Shown here: positions 39,501 through 51,100 of the stretch, piece by piece
Layout of the letters: each line of letters opens with the position of its first letter
Numbering within the stretch: the first letter of the stretch is position 1
NCBI GenBank assembly: GCA_013398055.1
Contig: VZRS01007523.1
Coordinates: 627,398 to 691,397, forward strand
Length of the DNA: 64,000 nucleotides
Direction of reading: 5' to 3'
Source of the DNA: Ifrita kowaldi
Taxonomy: Eukaryota; Chordata; Aves; Passeriformes; Cinclosomatidae
Notes under the pieces: model-generated
Databases searched by the model: none
What the model saw: only the letters and a program-made list of their open reading frames with translations
What the model was told of the DNA's origin: nothing
Made by a program: the position numbers and the translations under genes

Positions 39501-40234
39501 ATTAAAGTTCTGCAGACTTCCTATGCACAAAAATTAAAGGAAGGAGGGGCATATGGCCAGGAACTTCAGTGAGCTAGATCTAGAAAAAAAACAAAAACTA
39601 AAACAAAGGGCTTAATGAAAAAGGGTGAAAGAAGGAAGAAAGGGAGTGAAATACTGGCTGATACAGGAAGAGGTTACTGGCATATTTTGGTGATGCCTAA
39701 CTTCTAAATAAAAATCAGCTGAGTTTTCAGTAAGCAATCTTCTCAGTATGAAGTAATGGGGGATAAATAAATAATGTAGTAAAATAACAGAAAATACCAT
39801 ATCTGTGTAAGAAGCAAGATTTAAACTGCATTCTGTGGTGAAATCAGGATTTCCCTGTAATTTCAGTGCTACAACACAGATAGCATTACTGTGTTGCTGT
39901 AAGTCCCAAACCAGTTGTTTTCTATTAAACTTTCAATGGAATATATCAATGCTATCTATTATACAAATAATAGCAAATACTACTGCAGATACTTATAAGA
40001 GCAATTAGCAAACATACTACCTATTTTCCTAAAACCAGGAAATCACTAGGGCAGCTGCATGTTTATTTTCTTGAGCACAACATTATGTCACTCTAAGAAC
40101 AGTTTTGAAAAAACAATTTGAAAGAGAAAACATTAGATATATGTAACTACATCTAATGTAGGTTTCACTAAAGAAGGATTGTGTCTGAATAAATTAATTC
40201 CTCTTTTAAAAGGTTTAGCTGACATTTTCAGCAA

Positions 40235-41000
40235 AGGTAATACAATTTACTTTATTTGCCTAGATTTCAACGGAGTATTTCATGTGATGTCCTTTGTTGA
40301 ATTTTAAGTGACGGCAATTGGGAGAGGATGTAACCTGTCAGAAAGACTGCAAGCTAGACAAGGAGATGGTTAAAGCTACATCAGTTCAGTGGAAAGGGAA
40401 TTACCAAGTTTAACTGGGATTGCTCACAGTGTTCTGCAGGCATTGGTCATGGGGCTGATCCTGTCTGATCCATGACTTGGGTCAGGAGTCTGGTGCAAGA
40501 GCCGGGCCTATACTGATGTTATCTGAAGGTATTCTAAGCTGAATGGTTCCTGGGGAAAATCAAGTTGTTATACAGGAAGGATGAGAAGAGTTTGTGTATT
40601 AGAGTGATAGAACTCAACCAAAGTTTGATGAAATGTCAAATAATAAAGTCATATTCTTAAGGCTAGAAAGAAGACTTTTTGTTTTGTGCCAGGGAGACAA
40701 TGTCACTAACATGACATGCACATGTGAAAAGCACATGTAATTTAAATGTGCATTAGGCAAATGGTTTTTGGGAGAGGAAGGAAAAGAATTTGTGCAGAGA
40801 ACTGATGAGGTCTTGTTTACAGTCTTGTGTGCAACTCTGGTCAACTATGCTGAGTGACCAAGTGAAAACTCTAGTTTGAGTAGGACTTCCTGGCTTCTGG
40901 AAGGACACTGGAAGAGCTTACCTTGGGTAGCTTAAGAAAGTGGAGATTAAGCGTTATGACAAGTATCAGAGAAGGATAATTTATACCAACAAATATGGGA
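40235..41000 (+). mobile_element. Very degenerate LINE (CR1/L2-like) remnant
   Basis: One stretch near 40251 reads FICLDFNGVFHVM, resembling the IYLDFSKAFDTV box of CR1/L2 reverse transcriptases. Scattered CR1-like nucleotide motifs follow. The similarity is weak and the boundaries are guesses. Confidence 0.35.
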
Positions 41001-43034
41001 TTGAGATCAAATGTGTATAAATAAGTTGTGACTACATTTTAAAGTGCGAATTATATTATACTGTATTTTTTATTAATTTATATTAATTTACATTCAGAAA
41101 TGATCTTCCAAAGAGCATAGAGGAGGAAGGAAATCAGTAAGGCTTTCATATGTTACATGAGCAATTTATTAATGACATTTAATGACAGGACAGGGAGAAT
41201 TCTGCTGTTAGGAAAAAAATCTGCTTATCAGAGAGATGTTTGGTCACCATGTCTGCTCACACTGACTGTTAAATCTTAGATTATGGTAGGTTACCCTAGG
41301 CCTATTCTCTTTGTACTTTTTTTTTTAAGCAGGAATATTTTCATGTCCAGCTCTTTAGGATTTGCTCTGTCTGTTAAAGGTTTCCTGATATCTGACAGCT
41401 CTACTCTTGGTGGAGAGTTCTCCCACTGTGAGACAGTAATACTAGATCTTCACCAAGAGGTGCTTTATTGCAGGTGCACAGTGCAGCAAAAAGCCTGTCA
41501 GGTTTGAGGCTTTCTGAAATGTCCCAGGAAGACTGCAGGAATGCTAGGTGCATGCTGTTCCGTCCATTGGGAATATCCTGTGTTTACACTTAGGAACATT
41601 AATTATTGGAAGCCTGTTAGCAGAAACCTTTTGCCACTCCTGTGGTCTGAAGGGACTGCTCATGGTGGCAGGACCAGTGAAAGACTGTTTTTGGTCTGAT
41701 TTTTGTAGCACAGTAGATTTTGTGATTCACTGTTCTCTCTCCTGCTTTCTTTTGTGATGTTTAATCTTGGGTACTCAAAGTCTTTAGAGTCACTTGTGGC
41801 GGGCAGGAGGAAGGTAAAGAATGTTCCAGGGTACTCTTCCAGATCTGGACTGCCAGTATGCGAGGGACCAGTCTCATTGATCTGATGACATTTACTATTT
41901 CTGTATTTCCAAACCACTCAGCCCTCATATATCTTTGTTATTAACTGTTTCCTTATATTTTGCTTCCAAGGGGATCTTCTGATGTCTAGTAGTATAGCTA
42001 AGTCAACATGGTTACCCTTCCCTCAAAGGGGACACTAATTTCCCTTTGTTTTCTCAATTTAGCTGCCTTTTTAAATGACACCTCTTTGAGAACTATCCTT
42101 CCTCCTGACCCTAAACAAATTTTCCAGTAATTGACTTCTGTATTCAGAAGTCACTGAGGGAGATGAACAGGTAGTGCAGACAACACAACTGCATCAGCTT
42201 TGTTTCCTTGTTTTGGAAATTCTGCTAAAAATGTGGGTGGTAATATGACAATTCTTCCATCCCTTTGTAATGTGCCTCTGATTTCACATAAAATCTTTTA
42301 CTCATTGACACAATCAAGATACAGTGTTGGACTATTCTGCAAATATTGGGAGGAGCAAGAGTAGTAACTCTCGTAAAACTGCGCATCTTCAAAAACATCC
42401 TGGTGATTCATGGCATGAATTAGATGTGAAATGTAGGGCTGAAATAAATCTGCAAGGCCATTTTGCTGAAGATAATGATTCTTCAAAGCTCTTTTCTAAA
42501 AACATACCATCAATCAACTGATGCAGTATACTTTATTCTTATACTTGTACTGGATTTGAATTCTTGAAGATCAGTTTGAAAGCATAACCAGAAATAATTA
42601 TGGAAAAACATGATAAAGGGACACCAATATGCCATTGACTAACAAAGATGGAGTATTGATGTTCTAGTGACAACCACAGACAAATAAAAGGTTGACCACA
42701 GCTACTGTATCAGCACATCTCTGTTAATATGTTTATTGTTTATTACTTTGCTTTGATTACAGATCATTTAAGCTGCAGGTACTTTTAAATTATGCCACTC
42801 CACTGTTCTTGGGTAGCTAGCTGGCCAGCAGAAACTGTGATTTGTGGAATTGGTTTGAAATCCATTAATGTTTTCTAAAAAAAAGAGAAAAAATGGTGAA
42901 GAATTGTTAGGAGATAGTAGCTAAAGCATATATATTTGATCAAAATTTAAAAGAAATTTTACTCTCACAGCTCACTAAGATCATGGTTTTGTTGTGTCCC
43001 AAATATGACTGTAATGTAAAAGAATTCTAATGAA

Positions 43035-43163
43035 GCACCATCGAGACAGAATCCTGTGCCGTGTGCTCTGGGATGACCCTTCTTGAGCAGGGAGATTGGA
43101 CCAGCTGACCTACTGTGGTCCCTTCCAACCTGACCCATTCTGAGATTCTGTGTGATTCTGTGA
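43035..43163 (+). mobile_element. CR1 LINE 3' tail fragment
   Basis: It shows the typical CR1 end: a GACCAGCTGACC... segment, GTCCCTTCCAACCTGACCCATTCTGAG, and terminal short repeats TGTGATTCTGTGA. Only about 130 bp remain. Confidence 0.85.
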
Positions 43164-44882
43164 AGGATGAATCAAAACTCATAGTGTGATTTTCAGAAGA
43201 CTTAAATATCAGACTTCTGCTTCGAGACTGAGTACTCCACATGTCTGAAACCACGTAAATATCAGAAGCTAAAATTAGGTTAATATATTTTTTCTTTGCC
43301 ATACCAGAGGAAATGTTGGTGAATACATGTGTGTCATGAATAATCATTGTGGTGTTTGGTCTTATGGCTGAACAGGAACATGTTAATGATACAGTGCAGG
43401 AATAAAATTAGGCTGCTTATGAGACTTGTTTTTATTTTAATAACACCGACTTAATTGAATCAAGCGAAGACTAACTTCATACTCTGAATTTAACAAGAGG
43501 GCAATAGCACTGACCTAGGGAATATCCAGGATAGGGAAACACATAGAAATACTTCCCCAGAATAGTTTCCAATCCTGCAAAAATATATTCTTCAGAGACT
43601 TCCTGAGTGAACATGATTATTTACCTTTAATAACCTGCCATTTCTTTGTGTTTAGGTTTTAAAATGCATGTTTGCTTTTGGTATGCCCATTGTGTGAAGG
43701 ACCAGTCTTCAGTCTGTTTAAAATCTGCCGCTTGCTGGTTTGTTTAATTTACACTACTTATACCTGTCCTCATGATATTACGCTTGGTTTTCCAGATCTA
43801 TATCATATTCTTCTCTCGGTGTTATATTTTCCACCTGTGGAATAACTGTTGGAATAAGTAGCTCTGACAGCCTGGAGATGTGGTGCTGTAGGAAGGTGCT
43901 TGTAATTCTCTTATGTGGGGCTGTTAAGTCTTGCTGGCCATGCTTTCTTCAGGGTGCTTCACAGGTGAAATACTAGATGTAGCTGAGCTCTACTGAAGCT
44001 GAGAGAGGGCAGTAGAAATCTAGATATTTTTGGTGCAGGTAGAGGACATCTTGCAAGCCTTACCATCAAGTAGTTTCAGTGGGGAAACAGTCAACATTGT
44101 TCCCTATCTTTCCACCTGTTTTCCTCTTGTGGCCTCTCACAAGATAAGAATCTTATGGCAACATGTTAAGAATAAAACCCAAACACTTTTTTCTGGGCAT
44201 GAAAACTATTACTGTTTTCAGCAGGTGAAGAAATATGGGTCTGCCTTGCCATGTTAGAGACCAGAGTATACATCCTCAAAATCCTGTAATGTTTTGTTTA
44301 TTTCCTTTGTTTCTTGTTTTTTCTTTGTTTTGTTTTGCTTTTTGGTATATAATATAATAATAATAATAACAATAAAAACAATAATTTAATAAACTCCAGC
44401 AACCAAAACCCAACCAAAAGCCTGTGAAAAAACATGTACCTAGACATTTTTTGTAACATATTTCTTGAAGCTGAAAGTTTCAAATCTTCTGTAACACTAG
44501 CTTTATCAAATTTAAGCATTCTATTTATCAAGTAAGAGACTTCAGTCTCCTGAACTGTCTTAATATTTTTTTTTCTGGAAAACATGTCTCTTCCCTCACC
44601 TAAGACATAAGCTTTTTGATGGGTGGTCTGACTGGAGACGAAATCTTTTTTCTGAGAACTGTATTTTTAGTCTATTCTTATCCAGAATTCTATTCTAATC
44701 TTGAGTTCTGTAATATAACATTACTTGTTAAAGTACTCAAATACAAATCTAACCATTCACATATTTGATACAAGGTGGTTCATCAGCTGTATCAAATCAC
44801 AGATTTAAGTGAAATATGAAAGTGAATTTACCCATCACTTCATCAACTGCATCTCTGAAATACCCCAAAAATTGGCTGAGCA

Positions 44883-44888
44883 TTTATT
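44883..44888 (-). terminator. C9: Polyadenylation signal AATAAA, probable C9 3' end
   Basis: AATAAA on the minus strand lies about 55 bases after the C9 stop. This would give a very short 3'UTR if the donor at 44925 is not used. If that donor is used, the signal is intronic and the true 3' end lies further left. Confidence 0.45.
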
Positions 44889-44943
44889 CTAAATGGCAGT
44901 AGCACATTTAAAGAGGCTGCTTACCTGGTTTTGAAGACCATAG

Positions 44944-45104
44944 CTATTTTCCTTCTTCACAGGGCCGTTTTTCAATGCTTTCTCCCTGGCATGGTCTGCC
45001 ATCAGGTCCTGGTGCAGGATTATTACACTGGCGAGTTCGAGTGCTCTCTCCATTGATGCAGGTGGACCAGGCACTCCAACAGCTCCAGCCTCCATCAGTC
45101 ACAA
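44944..45104 (-). CDS. C9: C9 last coding exon: C-terminal TSP1 domain
   Basis: It reads GGWSCWSAWSTC, then ESTRTRQCNNPAPGPDGRPC and KRPCEEGK before TAG at 44946-44944. This is a complete TSP1 module with the WxxWxxW ladder, the R-x-R-x-C strand and six cysteines, like those ending C8 chains. Fish C9 also has one; mammalian C9 does not. The acceptor is TAATACCAG, and phase 1 agrees with the EGF exon. A consensus donor (CAG/GTAAGC, exon edge 44925) follows the stop by 18 bases. Confidence 0.93.
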
Positions 45105-48100
45105 CTGGTATTAGGACAATACGCAGGATTAGTTCATCTACCTCTTTCAAGGTACACCATGATTCAACTGAGTTATGGTGACCCTGCAGATCCTTGCTGC
45201 CTCCAGCACACAAGCCATCACAAAGATTTGGCTTTTGAAAATACGCTTGTCAGTGGCACTGCATAAGAGCCCTGGGCTTTCAACATCTTTGTCATACTAG
45301 GAAACATGCTCTAAGGCCCATTTTGAGCACCTGTGTGTTAAAAACCCGGCCACAGAGAATGAATGTACTGCACAGTAAATTTTTTACATTGTCAGTTGTG
45401 CAACTGCATTCTTTTTCCTTTTACCCTTGTGGACCAACCTAATATTGAACTAGCACAGTAATTGTGAAACATGATCATGTTCTAGCAAACACCAAGCTTT
45501 TGCAGAAGACTGAAGACAAAATAGTTTAAGACATGGGGAGATTGCTTTTGCCTGAAATCGGTTTACCAGTACTGCACCATGCTTCAATAATACTCCTATG
45601 TACTTAAATGAACTTTGTGTCATTCCAAGATACAGTAGTGTATATGGGACAATGAACTCCAAATTAGCTGTGTTATTTATGGAAAGAACACAGGAAAGAA
45701 CTTACATTAACTTCCACACCTTGCCCTTGAGGTTTGACAGCCTCAAGGAAGTGCTATGAAATGCTTCTGTTCTTATGAAGTCTCATTTTGTCAGCATATT
45801 GTTAACTACAACTATGCTCATTTTAGTTTATTTGGGTATTTACTAACCTTTCACTAATGTAGATTTGGGAATTTGACAAGCGATTCCCTTAAAATAACTT
45901 GAGCACATGCATGTACAGACTCCATCTACCAGCACAAGGGTGCCTCCATTTTTGCAGGGTTCACATTTGCACACACTGTATTCGGTGATGTAGTCTTCAA
46001 TTGCTCTTTCCAAATTTCGTTTCTTTAAATATGCATCTCTCATCTTAACTGGAACAAGTGTATGTATTGGGGAAGGCTGTAGAAGAGAAAAAGCCCATGC
46101 ATAACACACTTTTCAAAAGTTCTGAATCCTTTTGATATAGCCATCACTAGACTAAACATCTGAAGAAACGGTTAAGATGAAGAAAATGTGTGAAAGTTCA
46201 TGATAAGCTTGGAGTCTCACCTCCATCTCAGAACAAAAGCTTTCAGACTGTAAGAAGCCACAGCTTTGAAGAAGCTATACTTACCCGTTGCTGTATCACT
46301 GCTGGAGCATCAACCAAAGATTTAGCCCACTCTATGTAATCCTCCACATCAACCACTTTGGATCTTCGTAGTAGCATTTCTTTGATTTTAACTGAAAAGT
46401 CAATCTTCCCTCCATCAACTAAGGAAAGGACATCATCAATGACAGCGTTATCGTTCATTTCTGCTGCAGGAAAAAGGAAGAGAGGATGAAGAAGAAGGAT
46501 GCTTAATGTCCATGCATCTGGAAGAACATCTGTCCCCCTAGTGCAGACAGTCCATCTATGTAAAATGTTTATAGAGGGAACTCTTGGTTGCAGCAGAATT
46601 CAACATCTCTTTGCTCATACCTCTCATGTGGGAGGAAATATTTTATTTTGCAATTAAACTAGAAAACCCTAGATCTGAAAGGACAAAAAGGGATAGGAAA
46701 AACTGAGACACATTATGGGGATCATAGTCCTTTGATAACAAGCAAAAGATAATGAGTAATTCTACTGTATCCCCTGAGCTAAAGCAAAATAGGGCAGGAA
46801 TTAGAAGAGTAGGAGCTTTTGCTTCATGATTAAAAGACAAGAGCAGAGCACTGAAAATAACTGCCTCTACTGCACTTAGTAATAAATAAACTTCCCTTTT
46901 GCAATTTTTATGCCATGTGAAACAAAGCCCATCTCCAGACACATAAAGGAGCAGAGGGGAACCATGACAAGCAGGGGAACACAAATAGGCAGTCCCTGTT
47001 TTGACTCCTCCCAGGCCTATTCCAGCAGAGCCATCAGCCCTGCAGGATAGGGCTGAGGATAAATCAACAGCAAGATGAGTCAATGGAAGGTCTGTCTGGA
47101 TGCAAAGAATGGCATTGCACAACTCAAATACTTAGCATATATTTAGAGGAGTGCCATTGAAAAGGTTAGGGGGGTTCAAGGTGACTTTGGGAGGAACAAA
47201 CTTGAGAGAATAAAGGGATGAAGGCAAAAAAAGAGGACTGGTTGCATATAGAAAAAGGCTGATCTGTGAGCTTATCTGTTATGTACTGTCCTTAATCTTT
47301 GCAGTCTGTCCTGACTTACCATTAAATTCCATTCTAGCTGTTTCCTAGGGCAAAGGGACTCTATTCTGCGTGCAGGCATGTGTATGGAGCTCTGTGTGCC
47401 AGCATCTAGAGCTGGACAAGGGCTGATAGGGACCTGGTGTTTGTGGTGGTAGTAACTGGAGCAAGTGACAATACATATGCCAGTGTGTGATCACTAGCAG
47501 ATGACAAGCCAGACTAGCAGGTGAATCTAGTATAAGTGGCTTGGGAGCCAAGTACCAGAGCAGCTGTTACTGTGGCCGAGATCTGATGGCTTTCCATGAA
47601 GCATTGACAACAACAGTAAGCAGGGGATGACCAACAGATGTCATCTACCTGACCTTCTGTAAGGCCTTTGACACAGTTCCACATGACTTCCTTATCTCCC
47701 AGTTGGATACATATGGATTTGAAGGTTGGACTTATTGGTGGGCCAGGAACTGGCTGGATGGACACAGCCAGAGGGCTGTGGTCAATGGCTCTATGTCCAG
47801 GTGGAGGCCAGTGATGGGTGGTGTCCCTCAGGGCTCTGTTTTGGGAGCAATGATCTTCACTATCTTTGTCAATGACAGAGAGTGGGGTCAGGTGCACCAT
47901 CAGAAAGTTTCCAGATGACACAAAACAGAGCCATTAACACAACAGAAGGATTGGATTCCATCCTGAGACAGCCAGACAAACTTGAGAAGTGGGCCCACAA
48001 AAACCCCATGAAGTTCAGCAAGTCCAAGTGCAAGGTGCTGTACCTGGGTCAGGAAATAGCAGGCCTGAGAGAAAAGTGAGAGAACTCATGGGGAGCAGCC

Positions 48101-51100
48101 CTGCCCAGAAGGACTTGGAGGTGCTGGTGGGTGAGAAGGTGGACATGACCCAGCCATGAACATTCACAATCCAGAGAGTGAAACATGTCCTGGACTGCCT
48201 CCAGAGCACTGTGGGCAGCCAGGCAAGGGAAGAGATTTTGCCCGTCCACTCTGCTTTCATGAGATCCTGTCTATGTTCAGCTCAGGAGTCTTCAGCACAA
48301 GGAAGATGTGGACCCTAAGAACCAAGCCCAGAGGAGGCCACAGAAATGGACAGAGTGCTGGAGCACCTTTCCTATGAGGGACAGGCTGAGACAGATGGGC
48401 TTGTTTGGCTTGGAAAAGAGAAGGCTCTGGGGAGACCTCACTGCTGTCGTCTTGAAGGGGGCTTATAAAAAGAGAGGAGAGCAATTTTTTTAATCAGTTA
48501 GATAGTAACTGAACAAGGAGGAATGGTTTTAAACTAAAAGAGGAGAGATTTAGATTAGATGGTTGGAGGAAGTTCTTTGCTCAGAGGGCAGTGAAGCAAT
48601 GGAACAAATTACCCAGAGAACCGGTGGATGCCTCATCTCTGTGAGTGTTCAAGNTCCCTCAGGGCTCTGTTTTGGGAGCAATGATCTTCACTATCTTTGT
48701 CAATGACAGAGAGTGGGGTCAGGTGCACCATCAGAAAGTTTCCAGATGACACAAAACAGAGCCATTAACACAACAGAAGGATCGGATTCCATCCTGAGAC
48801 AGCCAGACAAACTTGAGAAGTGGGCCCACAAAAACCCCATGAAGTTCAGCAAGTCCAAGTGCAAGGTGCTGTACCTGGGTCAGGAAATAGCAGGCCTGAG
48901 AGAAAAGTGAGAGAACTCATGGGGAGCAGCCCTGCCCAGAAGGACTTGGAGGTGCTGGTGGGTGAGAAGGTGGACATGACCCAGCCATGAACATTCACAA
49001 TCCAGAGAGTGAAACATGTCCTGGACTGCCTCCAGAGCACTGTGGGCAGCCAGGCAAGGGAAGAGATTTTGCCCGTCCACTCTGCTTTCATGAGATCCTG
49101 TCTATGTTCAGCTCAGGAGTCTTCAGCACAAGGAAGATGTGGACCCTAAGAACCAAGCCCAGAGGAGGCCACAGAAATGGACAGAGTGCTGGAGCACCTT
49201 TCCTATGAGGGACAGGCTGAGACAGATGGGCTTGTTTGGCTTGGAAAAGAGAAGGCTCTGGGGAGACCTCACTGCTGTCGTCTTGAAGGGGGCTTATAAA
49301 AAGAGAGGAGAGCAATTTTTTTAATCAGTTAGATAGTAACTGAACAAGGAGGAATGGTTTTAAACTAAAAGAGGAGAGATTTAGATTAGATGGTTGGAGG
49401 AAGTTCTTTGCTCAGAGGGCAGTGAAGCAATGGAACAAATTACCCAGAGAACCGGTGGATGCCTCATCTCTGTGAGTGTTCAAGGCCGGGTTGGATGGGG
49501 CTCTGGACAGCCTGATCTAGTGCATTGAATCCCTTTCCAAAATGGGAGGTGATGATCTCTAAGGTCCCTTCCAACCTGAACCATTCTATGATTTTATGCC
49601 TCCAGAGCAAGACAAGTGGAAGAGCTGGCTACTGGAGTTACCAGGGTGTCTAGGCCAAATCCTGGAGAGACCTCGAGGTCTTGGGGTTGACTGAGACCTG
49701 TTTGCACGTGAGTATATTTCTATCTAAGGCAACTGGAAGTAAGAGGATCTAAGGGCCAGTTGATAGGCAGACTGAACACCTAAGGCATTCACTGGAGACA
49801 TCATGTGTGTATGTGTTTATGTCTTGGTGTGCATCAGGGAGTCTGCACCAGCAGTGGGAGTGGAGTTGTGGACCTGGTGTTATATATCTCTGTCNTGCAT
49901 ATAGAAAAAGGCTGATCTGTGAGCTTATCTGTTATGTACTGTCCTTAATCTTTGCAGTCTGTCCTGACTTACCATTAAATTCCATTCTAGCTGTTTCCTA
50001 GGGCAAAGGGACTCTATTCTGCGTGCAGGCATGTGTATGGAGCTCTGTGTGCCAGCATCTAGAGCTGGACAAGGGCTGATAGGGACCTGGTGTTTGTGGT
50101 GGTAGTAACTGGAGCAAGTGACAATACATATGCCAGTGTGTGATCACTAGCAGATGACAAGCCAGACTAGCAGGTGAATCTAGTATAAGTGGCTTGGGAG
50201 CCAAGTACCAGAGCAGCTGTTACTGTGGCCGAGATCTGATGGCTTTCCATGAAGCATTGACAACAACAGTAAGCAGGGGATGACCAACAGATGTCATCTA
50301 CCTGACCTTCTGTAAGGCCTTTGACACAGTTCCACATGACTTCCTTATCTCCCAGTTGGATACATATGGATTTGAAGGTTGGACTTATTGGTGGGCCAGG
50401 AACTGGCTGGATGGACACAGCCAGAGGGCTGTGGTCAATGGCTCTATGTCCAGGTGGAGGCCAGTGATGGGTGGTGTCCCTCAGGGCTCTGTTTTGGGAG
50501 CAATGATCTTCACTATCTTTGTCAATGACAGAGAGTGGGGTCAGGTGCACCATCAGAAAGTTTCCAGATGACACAAAACAGAGCCATTAACACAACAGAA
50601 GGATTGGATTCCATCCTGAGACAGCCAGACAAACTTGAGAAGTGGGCCCACAAAAACCCCATGAAGTTCAGCAAGTCCAAGTGCAAGGTGCTGTACCTGG
50701 GTCAGGAAATAGCAGGCCTGAGAGAAAAGTGAGAGAACTCATGGGGAGCAGCCCTGCCCAGAAGGACTTGGAGGTGCTGGTGGGTGAGAAGGTGGACATG
50801 ACCCAGCCATGAACATTCACAATCCAGAGAGTGAAACATGTCCTGGACTGCCTCCAGAGCACTGTGGGCAGCCAGGCAAGGGAAGAGATTTTGCCCGTCC
50901 ACTCTGCTTTCATGAGATCCTGTCTATGTTCAGCTCAGGAGTCTTCAGCACAAGGAAGATGTGGACCCTAAGAACCAAGCCCAGAGGAGGCCACAGAAAT
51001 GGACAGAGTGCTGGAGCACCTTTCCTATGAGGGACAGGCTGAGACAGATGGGCTTGTTTGGCTTGGAAAAGAGAAGGCTCTGGGGAGACCTCACTGCTGT

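Larger units (their letters stand above)
31801..44882. other. FYB1-C9 intergenic region, right part
   Basis: No coding exon is recognised. It contains a small CpG patch at 33.35-33.55 kb, a very decayed LINE-like stretch near 40.2-41.0 kb, a CR1 tail at 43.0 kb and an impure AT trinucleotide tract at 44344-44395. The remainder is AT-rich with no structure that I can name. Confidence 0.6.

Noticed and set aside
46643..47122. 159-codon open frame, minus strand
   Set aside because: It is in a C9 intron, with no recognisable family and no in-phase splice sites fitting C9. Its hydrophobic stretches come from AT-rich DNA.
47514..47921. 135-codon minus-strand frames repeated in the duplicated blocks
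   Set aside because: They are the antisense shadow of the CR1 reverse transcriptase; repetition only reflects the duplicated blocks.
48655..49894. Reading the repeated CR1 blocks as a real tandem array or satellite
   Set aside because: The block edges coincide with single Ns and one block contains the others completely, so an assembly explanation is simpler.
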